A stretch of DNA of 64,000 nucleotides from Prostheceraeus crozeri (taxonomy: Eukaryota > Platyhelminthes > Polycladida > Euryleptidae), in assembly GCA_907163375.1 (NCBI GenBank), contig CAJQUW010002187.1, positions 1 to 64,000 of the forward strand. The letters are read 5' to 3'. Every line of letters starts with the position of its first letter. Position 1 is the first letter of the stretch. Made by a program: the position numbers and the translations under genes. Of this stretch, positions 28,801 through 43,800 are shown piece after piece. Below the pieces are notes generated by a model, which was given only the letters and a program-made list of their open reading frames with translations, was not told the origin of the DNA and did no database searches.

Positions 28801-31800
28801 CAATGTCACTGAACAAATCACGTATTCCACATCCTCTTTTCACATCAAATTCAATTTTTATTATCTAATGTCGCTTCAGAAAGCAACACAGTATAATCGA
28901 TTAATTGCAAGATCGAGTATAACGAGAACTCGCTTAGAAAAGTCGCAACAAACTTTACATGATCAAAATATGGAACATCAGTCGTTGATATTGCGAGATC
29001 GGTTATAAGGAGCACTCCTGCTTTAACGAGCTAATTTCCCGGTCTCAACTCAATAGTGCCGCCTTGATTGCATGTGACCTCTCAAAGGCTTTTGATAACA
29101 TTGAGCATGAACATCTTATTCGAAAGTTAAGATCTCAAGGCTGCCAATCGATCTTCCTGCAGTGGCTTGCTGATTACTCATTTGATCGTTCATCAGTTGT
29201 CAAAGAGCAACTTGAAAGAAACTTTTCGAAATCTTTCACAGTTCTGAAGGGTGTCCCGCAAGGTTCAGTCAAAGGTCCCTCTCTTTTCTGTTATATTAGT
29301 GATTTGGCAAGTTCCTTACCGAATGTGTCATTGGTTAAATACGCTGATGACGTCAGTAATGGAAATAGACAATGTTGACCATTGGGGCAAAAGCAATTTC
29401 CTGTAACTCAATAAGCACAAATCAAAGGCAATGCTCATTTCAAAGCAAGAAGACCCGGTTATGGACGAATGATGTATTGAAGTCGTTCAAAAGCTTGCTG
29501 TTCTTGGTGTTACTTTAAATAGCCGTTTCAACTGGAAAGACTACATCAAGACCGTCTGCTCAATAGCCAATAAACATTTCTATGCTCTCCGAAAGATGCG
29601 TAACTATCTAACTCCTATAGATCTTCACAAAGTGTACGAGTTGTATATTCGGAGTATCGTAGAATATGCATCTCCTTTGTTTGTTGGTATATCGAAAGGT
29701 GACGAGGAGCGTTTTAAACCACATCGAGCGTCGAGCACATCGAATTATGTATCCACCAAATCTTAAGGTGTGTAAATGTGACAAAACAACATTAAGAGAC
29801 AGGCACAAACACACAAGTCGAAAACTCTTTCGAAATGATGAAAAGAATAGCTGTCATGTACTGCATTATTTGATCCCTAAGAGACTCCTTTATTCTCAGC
29901 ACATTTGTATACCACTAAGCAGAACAATGATGCACAAGAATTCGTTCATTCCTTTTGCATCTGTCCTTGTGAATTGGTCGTCATGACCATCGTCACTCTC
30001 TTTACTGCTTTATTGCTAAAAATTTTGTATGACTTTGTATCTCTACTTAAACTTACTTTATTCTGATTTGACAACATTGTATCTGAAGATTTTCATCCAT
30101 TTTTCAAATATACACTATACCAGGGTTTTTTTAAGGCGATATACGCGCCCGATTTGGGCGGATAAATTTCGGATGTCAACTCGGACCACTGTCCATGTCA
30201 GTCACTGTTGTTTTTCACATGAGGCGAATAATTCGAATTATTCGCATAATTCGAATTTAAAAATTATTAAACCCAGCCCTATTTCAGGTGTGGACAATCC
30301 ATACGAAACCTATTTATGTTCGATTATGCGATTCGCAACCATCGTCAAGTTAACAAAGTACAAAAACTTTCCTTCACTCACACGCCTTTAAAAGTAGGAA
30401 GTTATCAAAACGGAAATACTATGTAGTCATGTAGTGGACCATGCCAAAATAAATTTTACTGGTTGCGAATGAATACATTCGCAGTGGTGCTTTCTTGTCT
30501 CACATAGCTTACTTCATTTATAGAATTTGCATCACTGAAAGTTATGGAGGTGTACAACTGTACAGTACATGTATGTATGCCCCCCATACGTAGTTGACAA
30601 TAAATTTCGATCGTTAAAGAGAAACCAGGCATATTCAATTTTTAAGTAATAATTGTAACACAACTTTTCATGATCCATGACTTAACTAAGCAATTTGCAG
30701 ACTTTTGCAGTGCAAATAACACATTCATCGCTTATCAACGGTTATTTACATTCTTTAACTTCACTTCTCATTGATATGCGGCACTGTTTCGTTGATCATC
30801 AATAGGCTCTTGTCGATGAGGAATGACGTTGCAGAATGCAATTTGTCTTCATATAAATTGCAGTTTGCCATATTCACTGTGAAATCATGTAGTGTATTAT
30901 GCATTTATCATATATGTTTTTACTGCAAGTTCAAGAGACAATTTTCCACTGTTCCTCTCCATCTTATCCAGCAATTGTTGCTGTGCACATTGTAGTGCAT
31001 GTACGTCATGTAGGCATATATTGTACCACCACCTCTATTTTGCTGAATACGAGTATTCAAAAGATGCAACTTTGTTTCCGCCTTCTTTTTACAGCTGGAA
31101 AGGAAATTGAAAGAAAGATCTACAAGCCTTGTTTTGCTTTGTTTTAGATTTGCGGGTAGAATTTGGGAGTGGGCGGGTAAACGAAACATTAAAAAAACCC
31201 TGCACTATACTACTACCAACTCACTAAAAATTGTTAAGAAGAAGTATTTGATTTCATAGACTTTTTGTTTGAGTATTTTTTATGCACATGTATACAACGC
31301 ACAGCTGGTGGTTGCAAAGTTTCTTATATGCCTATAATAAGATAACATGTTAATAATTGGGACTTCTTTAACAGAAGCTAAACATTATCATTGCGCTTCA
31401 CGACGCAAGAGAATGAATTCATTGATCATTTTCATATGTAATTGTAGGCCTACTGATTGCCATAGCGAACATTGTGTCCAGTGGTGCATCCAGAAATTCT
31501 TCCAGGGGGCACAAATTTCATTTATAACTATGGCCTATTTTACAATAGTAAACAGCTACAATTACCACTAGTTTACCTTGCTGAATTGAATTGAATTGAT
31601 TTGATTTATTATATACTGATTTATTCTGATAGAAAATATTATTAAATATTTTTTATGATACAGGTTGTCTCAAAAAGAAGGAAACAAAAATGTTTGTTAA
31701 CTCAAAATTAAGTTATTTCGAAGACAAATACATTTTCCGAATCTTCAGAACATGAGGTTTTATGTGATAGGCGATTTATTATTTTACAAAACAAAAATGG

Positions 31801-34800
31801 CTTAATTTTAATGACTTTTGAAGAAATGTGTTTTTAAGTCACAAAATGTCTTCCACCAGCTTGTAGTTTTATTCAAGCATTATTATTGTTTCCGGTATAT
31901 TCTAGATGACTGATGCTGTCATCAGGATTTAGAAGTTGGTGAACTCTCGTGAAGCCGGTGAATCCGATGACACAGGTGTTGAATGCATCGACCCATTCTG
32001 ACCACCACCACTTTTTACCGAAAATAGGGAACCTATAGCTTCCCAACAAACGGTCATAGACGTCCACTCCTAACATCGCCTGATTGTAAGACTTAATCGG
32101 GGCGGGTTGAGTAAAATGAGTTGCTGTAAGATGAGTTACAAGCATGCAAAAAATGACGCGTTTTAACTATTATGTTGCACTCGATGTGGGTCCTATACGT
32201 GAAGGCACAGAATCAGATTCATCTGCGCGCTTCGGTTTCCTAGAAAGGAAGGGTTATATCTAAACTTCATACCGAAATGGCACATCACAGAATTAGACAA
32301 CTTGCTCCTTCTCGAATGGATAATTCATGTAGCGCTTGCTATTGGAAATGGCAAACAATAAGCTGTCAGCAGAGGAACCAGACCCAGTGACAGGAGGCGT
32401 GCGTGCTGTGATATCACTTCGCACACACCAAAGCACACATCGTCTAGTTAACATTCGATTCAGTGTTTGCACTATACAGTGAGAAATGCCGAGGAGAGGA
32501 TGTGAAATCATCAAGTGAACTGATTTTCGTACGCCTGCTTCTTTTTTTAATAATGATCGAAAGGGCCAACATTATGGAGAAAACTTGTGGGCAATGACCT
32601 GAATTTTTCGTATCTGAAGGAATTTTGGCAATCGAAGCACTTTGCAGGAACTCAAATTAATCAGCAAGTGACGCACAACTTTTTTTCCTATCTCTGTAAG
32701 GTGTAAGGAATTCCTTGTTGACGGCGATTTCGTATTGATCACACTTCTAGCAAACCGAAGCAGATAAACAAAATATTTAATTCTTTGCGTGAAGGTAATT
32801 TGGTAAGTGTTTCGGTCGCAAACATTAACAAAATTCATTGTTCGTGTAGAATCAATTCGCTTCTAAATTCAATACATCTTCAAAAGAAGAAACTCGCATC
32901 GATTTGACAAAATGTCATTGCATCATAGAAAGTTTCATTGTATCACAGAATGTTTCGTCATGTAGAATTTCAAAGAATTGTGAAAATGAAAATGTCTACT
33001 CCTGGACGGACGAATGTTCCAAGTGGAATATATGAGCACAGACTATACTGCATCGATTATTTTTGAAAAAGAATTTTTTAAGGAAGAGGACCCCAATGTG
33101 CCCCAGAATCAATAATAAATATTTTTAATTAGTGTGCATTCTGTAAGCAGTCTGATAAAGGTTGACACAGGACATATTGACAAAAGAGCCATTATGGTCA
33201 GTTTCCAATTGTTTTATCAGCTGACAGTGTATAAATAATGTTCCTTCAAATTATAAATGGAAACGACCTCGGATAGCCCATTCAACAACTTTAAATAGAA
33301 TGGTCGTAAATTTCATGCACACAACATTCTTCTTGCATTTGATGTTCTTTTCATTCAACTATTAGAAGAAGAACAATAGATTAATATGTTTTGTACAGCA
33401 TTCATTTTTATTAGACTAAAACATTTGTCAATTGTTATTACATTGAAATGCAAATTGACATGTCAATTGTAGTCATACTGTGATGAATACACAAAGCATA
33501 TTATGAAAGCATGGCGGCAAGAATGAAAATTTGACAATACGTGCATCTGTGATTTTGAAGGCAATGATGGTGCACATGAGGCAAGATAGATCGATTTAAT
33601 GCTAAACTTACGTTGTCATGACAAATATCGTTGATAAATAATTTGCTATTCAATCGTGCCGACCATAATGCAGCATTCTAGTGTATGAAGCACTGACTAA
33701 TTCTGTTAGTACATGTGCGAATTTCCACTGCATCGAGTTGCATGTATCATCAACACGCTCATTTCGATAATTTTTGCTAAATTTGTTAAGTTTTAGGGTA
33801 CTTATGGGTTATCTCCAACCCCACGCTTTCAAATTTCTCTAAAATCCGCAAAAATGAATCAATCGTCACAAAACTTTAAGTGCATGTAGGTGAGGATATT
33901 TTCTGCCACGCAAATCGGACAAGTACTTTTTGAATTCAGGACGATAACTTGGAGTGTAGCGATGTCAGCAGCTTGATCTGACTTCGTCTGACCTCATCGC
34001 CTGAACAGAAAGCACATACAGGGTGAGTAAAAAAAACGATATCTGAATTATGTCGAAAAATAGTCTTCAATTGCCATTGATTTTCTTCGTCTATTGATGC
34101 TCTATATCTATGGTCGCGTTCTATATCGCTTGGGCAGTATTTTTATTATTCGTAGTTGAAATTCAAATCATGAAGTCGATAGTTGATCCATCCAAGAAAT
34201 CTGGTCTAAGTCATTTGAACTTCATTCAATGTATGGAAAGGAAAGCAAAACTTGTCGCTTGGGCAGTCGCATTCGAAAACGTTGCTGAGGCGAGACGCAA
34301 GTTTCGCGAAGAATTTGAGGAAGAAGCACCAGTCCCTTCAACGGTTCATCGCTGGGTGAAGAGATACCTGGTGTACGGTGACATTAACCATCGTGAGGAA
34401 GGTAGCGGTCGCCCAATATCTGCAAGCGGAGACGATATTTTCACTTCGATAAAACCGCTTGTGGAAAGTGATCCAAACATCTCAACACGCCGCCTAAGTC
34501 GCGAAGTTGGTGTATCTCAACGAAGTGTTGTTCGATGCCTACACCGAAAAGGATATCATCCGTTCAAAGCGACACATGTACAAGAGCTGTCAGACGATGA
34601 CCACATAGACGCCTTGAGTTCTGTCAGTGGATAACTTCACGACTTGAACGCCAACGGAACTTTCATCTGCTTATCGTTTTCTCGGACGAAGCAGTTTTTC
34701 ATGTTAACGGATCCGTAAAAATAAGCACAACATTCACTACTGGAGTGCAAACAATCCTCATGTCTTCATTGAAAAGCCTCAAGATCGAAGATCAGTGACA

Positions 34801-37800
34801 GTGTGGGCCATGATGGACAACACAGGAGTGTTGAGCTTCGACATCAGCTGCACAACAATGAACGGTGAACGCTACTGTGGTATTCTAAAGGATCATGTCA
34901 TCCTTTTTTTCAACGGGCTGAAAACAGACACCGATTTTATCAACAAGATGGAGCTCCTCTGCACTACAGTTCTGCTGCCCGCGCTATTCTCGACAGTAAT
35001 CTACCTAACAGATGGATCGGTCGACGAGGACCCATCGAATGGCCTCCACGGTCTCCGGACCTCAGTACCTGCGATTTTTTCTTGTGGGGCACTTTAAGAG
35101 ACTCAGTTTATGCGCGACGTCCAAATAATACGACGGAGTTGGCAGCCTATATTCGTGAGGAGATTACAGTATTCAGCTGCGACACATGCCAAAAAGTTTA
35201 CGATTCGTTTGTTCGCCGATGCAGGGTTTGTATTGAACAGGAAGGTGCTCAATTTGAGTCAGTTCTTTAGCGTGCTTTTGAGATATTTTTTTAAGCTTAT
35301 GTTTTGAGACAGTTTTAATAAATATTTAAATGGATATTAATTTTTAGTTAAATGAAATACAGTATAACTATTTCGCCTTATAATCAGATTTCGTTTTTTC
35401 TGACTCACCCTGTAGATCAACGAAGTTATTCCGTGACAACTCGTGTGATTTTGACCAGGCCACATCCCTTGCACCAATATAATATTACTTGCATCAAACA
35501 AAGTGCGGCATGGTAGTGGACGTGTGAAGCTTTCAAATGGCAGTGGATGAAGACGAAGAGGGAGAGAGAACAATGCATAGACGGGTAACAAAAATGCGGT
35601 GAACAGAAGTAGTCAGATCACGCTGACATCGCCACACTCCACGTTATCGTCTCCAATATCAGTGAATTTTGCATAATTTTTTAGGCCTACATGGATAGAA
35701 AGCATAATCAAGTGCTTGTACTTAGAGTTCTGTGACGATTGATCACATTTTTGCGGATTCTAGACAAATTTGAAAACGTTTGTATAGCCCATAAGTACCA
35801 AGTTTGGATGCATTGATTTTCCTTACAATATTTATAGTAGATTGACCTAATTATATAAGCAGAGTATTTTTTTTGCAATAATAGTTTCGAAACAACATGT
35901 ATTGTTTGGCTTTGGCTTTATGCTCTTGCATCTTGAAAACGCCGCCAGACTGCGTTCGTATAATCATGCATAAGAAAATGACCGAATACAGTATTACTTT
36001 CATCGATAAGAGACGTCATCCGTGCATTAGAAAAGATGCGTGATGTCATGTGCATTCAATCTTCTGCGGCATGAACATAGTGGACTCTTCTACTTTGTAG
36101 CGGACCTGTTGATCGATATCAAAAATATTCATACTTTCAATATTCATAAATTTGAGAAAAAAAGATTTCCTATATGTCTGTCCTATCATGTCAAATACAT
36201 ACTGCATGTGATCAATTCATGGAATGACGGCATCAAGTTCGACGTTGAGTATCTATGTTTTCTAAAATGGGCCTGCAGACTAATAAAAGACGAAAACGTT
36301 TTAAAACTTGGCTTACCATCCTAACCTACATATGTCAAATTAATGATCCATCATGTGAGAATTGAAAGATTTGAGTTTTTCTACATTTGTCCGGAAACTT
36401 ATTGGACGTAGCACGTAATTACATTTACATATAAGTCATCCCTATGCAGATGGAACATGCATTGATATCATTTTCTACTATTTATTACATACGTTATGAA
36501 GGATAATTATTGACATTTAACACGCATAATCATGCTTTGATGTTTACATGCATGAGCTTGACATTTGCAACAAACTTCGACAGTTTTGGGTTTCTTACTC
36601 CATGATACTTCGCATAAGCCACATCGTGACCTCTTCCGGAGAACTGTCGATCTCGAATATCCAGACGAAGATCTTGAGATGGACGTACGGGATTTTGCCT
36701 AAAAACTGCTGCTTTCACTCGTATCCTCCCAAGTTTCTCCAAGAAGAACCGTCGTTGCTGAGGTTGATTGTTAGGAAAATCCGGATAACCATGTTTGTAG
36801 ATAACAAAACCGTTGTAGGCACTGATGTCAGTGAAGGTGTAGAATAACACGAAAGACCAACGACGAGTCTTTCTTTCAGTGGAATAGGTACGAAGAAGCT
36901 TGTCGAGGGTGTCTGCTGCACTTTTCGTAGAATTATTGTGTAGTATCATTTCAGGTTTCCGATCTTATCGATCGGTATGAATTTCTTGATTCATATTTTG
37001 GCTTAAAAGTAGAATTGCGTTCTTGCCTCTCTTTGGGATATATGATGCCAAAGTCAGATGATTCCGATGAGCAAACGTTGTTGAGAGAATGGGTTTATTA
37101 GTTTTTGAAATTATGGATGGAAGGAATGCTTTGCTTTTCTAACTGTTCCCACGAAAGCAATTCTTCTCTGTAAAAGCTGTTCAGCAAGAATTTCAGAGGA
37201 AAAGAAATTGTCAGCAGTGCATCCTCGTCCAGAACCGGCTAGATGATCCGTCATTTGCTGCAATAAGCGGCATCAACATCCGCACATACCCATATTTTGA
37301 TCCTGTAGTTTCCGGTTTACTTGGTATGTATACCTTGAATGGGCATCGGCCGCGAAAACAGCCGGCTGTTCATCAACGCAAACATTAGCAGTCTGTAAGC
37401 ACCACGACATCTCGCAGCAAATCGATCATGGATATCACGGATCGGCGGAAGTTTGTCTCTTTATTCCCTTCAGTCGTCTCTTGAGTTTTTGGAATCGAGG
37501 TGTAGACTAGAGTTCGGTTCGAATATTCGAATATATTCGAATACCTCTCGTGGACGAATATTCGAATATCAAATGCCATTCGAATACTATACAAAATGAC
37601 TGAAGTCATTATATGATTTTTAGAATAATTAGCCTTATACGGAAAATATATCGATACCATGGATATAATATTGAACTTTTATCATTTAGTGTCATCCATT
37701 AGACACATTTCAGGTGTTGAATTGTAATAAGGACTACATAGAAAAGTTTCTCCTATTCAACTATCTTACCGAGATACCGAAGTGGCGTTTGTGTAATCCA

Positions 37801-40800
37801 ACTGCCAGATTTCAGATGAAAATTTAGATCTCCTATTCTTCAGACATTCTTGTTATGGATATGTCCTCTAATTAACAGATGAGTGGACAGAAAAACATCC
37901 AGCTCTATGGGAACGCGGTAACTGAGTGCTTCACTACTATTGGCTGTGACAGCATCGAACGCGGTAATTCAGTGAAAGCTTCACTCATAGATATGGCTTC
38001 ACTGTTATTGGCTATTATGAGTTGTGACAGCATGTTAAGTGGACTTGAGAAAATCCTATTATTCGCAACACAAGTCACTACCTTCTTGACTTCATTCAAT
38101 GTCATTCAATTAATTTTGCTCATGCTTCTCATATTTAGACACATAGCTTCGAAGCTTGTTGAAATAAACTAACCTACCGGTAGGCCTAATTATGAGTTGC
38201 AATCCACGTGCATTTATAAAATGATGAAACCCAGTTAAAGTAAGCTTTTGAGAACAGTTTACATTGAGCCATCATCCTGATCAATAGTCAGGAGTGATGA
38301 CACACAAATATAGGCTAAATGCATTTTTCCAAATTATTCGAATATTCGTTCGTCGAAATGACGAATATTCGAATACCAAATTTCGCACGAATACCGAACA
38401 CTAGTGTAGACATTTACATAGGGCTTGAAATCTGTTGCGGCTCATAGCTTGCGAGAAGACTAGTCTTCCACTATCTGAATTCTACACATTAATTACAGGC
38501 TCATGCCTACTGCGATAAACACCAGCGAGTATAAGCAGCCCCAAAAATGTGTATAACTCGTCATTGGACGTATTGGCCTATTGTGGATCAACAAATTGTC
38601 GAGCAAATTCGTTCGTGTAAGTTACAATACAGTCAATGATGCCGTTAGTCATGAATATTTGAAAAGCACCAACTATTGATTGTGCCTGAACTTCAGATTC
38701 TCGTGTTGGTTGGCCCACATTTTGCGGTCGGTTGAAGGAAGGAGGGCGCCCCACATTTCCATGCCAAAGTTGAGCTAGCCATACCTCTCTACTCCTGCAG
38801 ATACATCCAGATTTTGATTGCGATTGCGGAGATGGCAGGAGCACTTGAGAGTCAATTGCATCAGTGTCTGCTTCCTGTTCCATGTCCTCAGATTCGGAGG
38901 CGGTGGTGTCACTTGAAATCGAACCAGCACTTTCCGCTGTTGGCAAAGCTTTGGCGATAGCTGCTGTTTGTCGTTGCATTCGACTGGATGCCATAAAAGC
39001 CGACTGCCGCAGTTGTACATAGAAATCGGTGAATGTCATATGACATGATATCTTTCTTCAATGAGCAGAGGGATCGCTTCGAATATCTACCATGGATCCA
39101 AAACCACCGTGTCGGTAACTGATGTCAGTAAAATTGAATATATGCAAAATAAACTGAAAAGATGCTTGCTTTTTACTTTATGATTTGCATGTGAGGATAT
39201 TTTATTTTGAACTCGAGATTTTCAGGGATTCGGAAATTTCCGATTAATTTATTGCTTGGCAGATAATCAAAGCGTAATCATAGCGCAGACCGAAAAAGAC
39301 CATGTTGGTACTTAGAGGGTTAAGAATGTAATCCAAAGATGAGGCATCTGTGCCGGTTACCGCACCATCGTTCAAAAAACCGTAGTAGTTATTACGTCAC
39401 CGATGAAATTGAATAGATCTCGAACCTTCTATGATTCGATCGCTAGGGGGAAGGTGAATGCTTCTGGTTTAGCAAAGGGAGGTCATATGCAGTAATAAAT
39501 TGAGTAAGATTAATCTTTGTAATCATTATAAGTAAATTGTAATTTCATTGTCTTTTTTATTAGCTTAAACTTATGCCGATAAACTGAGCACGGCACATGT
39601 TTGGAAACAACTTTGTTTTTAAGACATTTTCCTAACCTGTTTAAATCATTTTATTCCATTCTTGATGAAGGCTTCATGAAATAAGTAGTAGGTCTACAAG
39701 TAGGTATGAAAGCAATATATCAATGATAATCCATCACTTCGCGCCTCATCACATGTGCCGCAAGACCTCATGTACGGCCTGCACGCATGCATGATTTCAT
39801 GAAATATAGCACGCATTAGGCGTGTCTAAAAAGTCCAAACAAATGACAGAGCTTGAATTCACTAATTAAGTACTGATCAGTAAATTCTAGATCATTGTGC
39901 TGACTCCACGAAAATGCCGAAAATGCCAATCTCTAGGAGTTGAAATTGTTTCAAGACGCTGCTGATTCTTCAATTCAATTATTTAACTGGAAGTAAACAT
40001 CTTAATCTAATTTCAAATCTTACATTTTATTCAAGTTTCGTAATGTTACTAAATGAAATTTCTTGTTATTTATGATCATGAGTGGTCGTGTGTGGCTCAG
40101 CCATTACCTCAGTCAAGTGGTTATTGTGTACACCAAACATGAAGACGCTTGAAATTAAGCAAGACATTACTTCGAGTTTGCACCATTCTCACATTTAAAC
40201 GCTGTTGTAAGTTTGTGGAAATATTTTAATCACTTCAGCTGACAAGCCGTACGTTTCCTTATTTAATTATAGCAGAAATATTTCAAATATTTACTGTCCT
40301 TAAGTAATTTCTATAAAAAGCTTCTATTCTCATGTAAAGTTATGTATGGTATGCTAGCAATCAATGACAGTGCAATAAGTATCTAACTCACCAAATGCCA
40401 CTGATATTTATACATTGGATCATTGTAATCAAATTGCAGCCGTTCATAACGTCTTATAACTTCCCGCTGGTACTCGAGATCTTTCTCATCGTATCCTTGT
40501 GATTTAGCCAATGATTCCTTTGCTCTCTCGTGATCCATTCTCTCCCACAGCCCAAAAGGAAAACGTTTATCGCGTTTCAAGACGAAGAGTTGCTCCACTC
40601 TATCAACCTGCAGACGGAAAATGGAAGTAAAACATCTGTTTACTTGCAATTGACTATCAAACTTACTCCTTTTGTCTTCGACAGTAGATCAACAAGGTCC
40701 TGAGCGTGGCGTTTACATCGATGGCTATCAGAACAGGCTTTGGCGTGACTGACATGGTGGACATTCAATTCCGGAATCTAATGAAGAGAAAAATTACTAC

Positions 40801-43800
40801 AAAATCATCACAGGTCAGTATGCAGAAGTAGTATATATTTCCAGTAAATTTAGTTTTTCCCGATTAAATAAAAAAACTAGTCAAGGCAAATATAACACTA
40901 GACAATCGCTTATTAACTTGTCAGAACGAATGTAAATTCAATAGGAAGCATCGACTGCTAATGTAGCTGTAGGTAAATCAAATATAACCTGTCAGATCAG
41001 GTGTTGATTTCTATTCTTGCTCTGCCTTTCTGTTGTGTGTATTAGGTAGGACCACAGAATTAGACAGGTCGTCTCTTCTTCCGTTTGACTAGAAGGGAAA
41101 CATTGGAGCATGTAACGTTATTGAAATGGCACAATCTGCTGACTAAATACCATAGCAATCGAACAATGAGCAGCCAGTTCAACATTAAACACGCCAAATT
41201 GTGCAAAGTTTCAGTGACTGTTATCAACCGGATCACACAGCAAAGAGACACAGTCGATGTCAAGTTCTACAGAGAAGTTTGTGAACGTTTTTTCGTGCGC
41301 CTGCTAACTTTTTTTAAAATGATCGGAGGGCCCAACATTATCGAGAAAACTTTTGCGCAATGATCTGAATTCTTCGAATCTGAAGGAGTCGTGGCGATTG
41401 GAGCATTTTGAAGGAATTCAGAGCAATCCGCAAGCGACGCACGACTATTTTTCCTATCTCTGCAAGGTATTAAAAATTTCTTTTTGCCCACTTATTAAGT
41501 TCCTGCATGTGCCATTTGGTTGAATCAGTTTGCACTTCTAGCAAAGTGATACGATTAAACAATCTAATTCTGTGGGTAGGACAAATGTCAAACTAGTCAA
41601 TTTACAAGTGGCACATGTAGATCAAATATGCATTGCTGTTATTGATATCAACAAAGTGCTCTCAGAGAATACCTGCCGTTGACAAACAGCGCTTGGTACT
41701 GCTGACGCTCTAGTGGACAACTTACGAAGATCATTATGGCAACTTCTGATCAAGTAGTCAACAGTGTACACCTTCATTCGAAGACTGAATGATAATAACC
41801 AGCGTTTCCAAAGTAAAATCTCTGAGAATCCGCGCAGGCCAAGTAAATCCGCGCAGATGGACCCTAACCCCCCTTACATTGCAGTTTTAAGACCATTTTA
41901 TGATTTTCTGGATTTCATTTTCTTGCATATTCAAAAATGAATCCTACATAGTGATGTGCAACTTTTACTTTCAATCTTAAGTAGACTTTCGATGGAACCT
42001 GATTGGGTCACTATAACTGTTTCTATCAATAGGGTCAACATATTGTAACTAGTAGTACTAGTAGGTAACTATAAACAAAGCGTAGTGTAGTAGGTACTGT
42101 ATTTTCAGCAATAATCAAAGACTTCACAAAACGAAAAAACAATAGAATCCATTTACAGTGCGGTGTAGAAAAAATGGACCATCTGAATGGCCAAAAGTGA
42201 TACCTATAGTACTTGAGTGGTTTACGTATTCTCCCCAGCACTAGATGGGCCTAATATGATGCAGAGTCGAATAAAGCGTGATTTGAAGTAAGTTTTAAGC
42301 ATAAGTAAGTTTTCAAGCAGCAGGGCAAATGTATCTTGATTCGCAGTCATTTTACAATCTTATGAGTAGAAAAGCTAAAATATCCTAATTTGGTTCCCAT
42401 CTATTATTGAAATAATGCTGCAGAAGCTTTTTTTCAACTGCAGAAATTAGCCCTTGCAGAGCATTCGATCGAGAGGAATCACGCTATTGATTAGTCGAGG
42501 GCGCACGTCATCAAAAGGCAGACGAAGTGGCGCCCGCGATTATTCGCTGAGACCTTCCATACACAGCAATCACAAAGAGCGATGAACCGATGGGAAATGT
42601 ATATACATAATATACGCACGTATATCGTTCTCTCTTTTGGTTTGACTTCAGTTTTACCACTGCAACCTGATGAAGCGGACCTGATAAGTCCACGAAAATT
42701 TATACATTTCTTTTATTTTATCTAACAAAAAATGTGCTCTGTCAAATGCACTACAGAAGCTGTACATTAGGTGAACAATGTCTAATTTGAAATTATTTCT
42801 ATGAAAAACACCACACTAAGATTCAAAACATACTTAAAACTGAAAAAAGATTGTGACATAAAAATTCCGCGCAGCTTCTCAATTTTCCGCGCTTCCGCGC
42901 AGAAATCGGCAAAACCGCGCAGCTGCGCGCTCACTTTTGGAAACGCAGTTATTATAACTGCACCGTCGCCTTTCCATGGAGCATATCCACATGCTACGTT
43001 TGATTTGACAGGTTGTATTTGATAACTGTCTAATGTAAACCTCTTACATTTGCTTTCATCTGTTACATTTGATTATAACCAGTATTATATTTGACCGGGA
43101 TAACCTCTACCAAACAAAAAGGCCAACAGTGGCGAAAATTCTCGAAGAGGCGGTAGCTTTACAATGTAATCTGCATGCTACAGTAGATTTCAAGGTGACT
43201 TTCATTAAAGGGAGTAGATCGGATGACAGTGGATGACAATTCCAGTAGTTGATTATAGAAACTGTATAACCCCATGACCAACCGGCTGCTAAGCAGGAAC
43301 TTCGAAGTGATCATATTGCGTCAACGTTTTGCCAAAGACATTGAGCGAGATAAGGACATGTCTAATACTCTTCATTCAACTGAGGAAATTATTCTGTATT
43401 ATGACTTTGAAACCTTTTCTTCGTATGTACTTGTATCATGTTCACTTGGCCGTCCTCGAATCTTTAGCTTGTCATAAGCATAGTTCATGGTGATTCAACT
43501 ACATACATTTTTATTCGGTATGTGCCTTGATCAGAAGCCGGCGAATATATCGGTCGATGAATAATTTCTGGGTGCTGTTCATAATCTATATAACTTGTAG
43601 GACTAATGGCCTTTTCACACAACCAAGGAAGCACTGTAATTCAACTTACCAACATTTCTTTATTCCTAAATTCTTAATAAAATGGGGTTCTACATAGGGC
43701 ATCGAGCCCGGAACCGATCCTTAGAGGAGATCAAAGTGACGACGAGTTATGTCCAATAAAACTCTTGAGTGCATATTAGAAATTTTGACCATTGTCTCAA

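Noticed and set aside
29341-29365. CTGATGA followed by GAAA, resembling a hammerhead core
   Set aside because: It is the YADD codons of the LINE reverse transcriptase; the intervening bases do not form stem II.
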